In this document: positions 6,517 through 6,520 of the stretch, one piece after another
Layout: each line of letters opens with the position of its first letter
Numbering within the stretch: position 1 is the stretch's first letter
NCBI GenBank assembly: GCA_002691345.1
Contig: NZHI01000085.1
Span: forward strand, 1 to 6,520
Reading direction: 5' to 3'
Source of the DNA: Synechococcus sp. MED650
GTDB taxonomy: Bacteria; Cyanobacteriota; Cyanobacteriia; PCC-6307; Cyanobiaceae
DNA: 6,520 bases
Program-made: the position numbers and the translations under genes
Notes under the pieces: model-generated
The model's input: only the letters and a program-made list of their open reading frames with translations
What the model was told of the DNA's origin: nothing
Database searches by the model: none

Positions 6517-6520
6517 GATC

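Overview
The window most likely comes from a picocyanobacterium of the marine Synechococcus/Cyanobium type. The DNA is GC-rich by eye, genes are tightly packed with gaps under 90 bases, and there is an adjacent pair of class C flavodiiron proteins (Flv3 and Flv1), which are characteristic of oxygenic phototrophs. The species cannot be fixed from sequence alone.

Layout. Bases 1-115 hold the 3' end of a + strand gene, possibly a small heat-shock (Hsp20) protein, followed by a strong intrinsic terminator (161-184). A minus-strand gene converging on that terminator (204-1502, start uncertain, up to 1586) encodes an 11-helix Nramp-like transporter whose canonical metal-binding motif is replaced. 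Diverging from it, flv3 (1585-3333) and flv1 (3333-5135) form a translationally coupled operon with a one-base stop/start overlap. Next comes a 76-base gap with a perfect 10-bp inverted repeat, then rubrerythrin (5212-5925), then a small NADPH-dependent FMN reductase-family flavoprotein (6001-6516). No gap exceeds 300 bases.

How the genes fit together. Flv3 and Flv1 together reduce O2 to water with electrons from the acceptor side of photosystem I (known for cyanobacterial homologues). Flv3 carries the full set of iron ligands. Flv1 has lost four of the positions, the normal pattern for this pair. Rubrerythrin is a diiron peroxidase. The FMN reductase-like protein could supply or recycle reduced flavin. 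Together the + strand genes look like an O2 and peroxide disposal cluster with a high demand for iron and flavin. The divergent Nramp-like transporter may be metal-related, but its substrate cannot be predicted because the canonical ligand residues are missing.

No wholly new system was found. The items most worth checking are the dyad upstream of rubrerythrin, the non-canonical Nramp, the compact divergent start region at 1503-1586, and the near-identical segment shared by the two flv paralogues.
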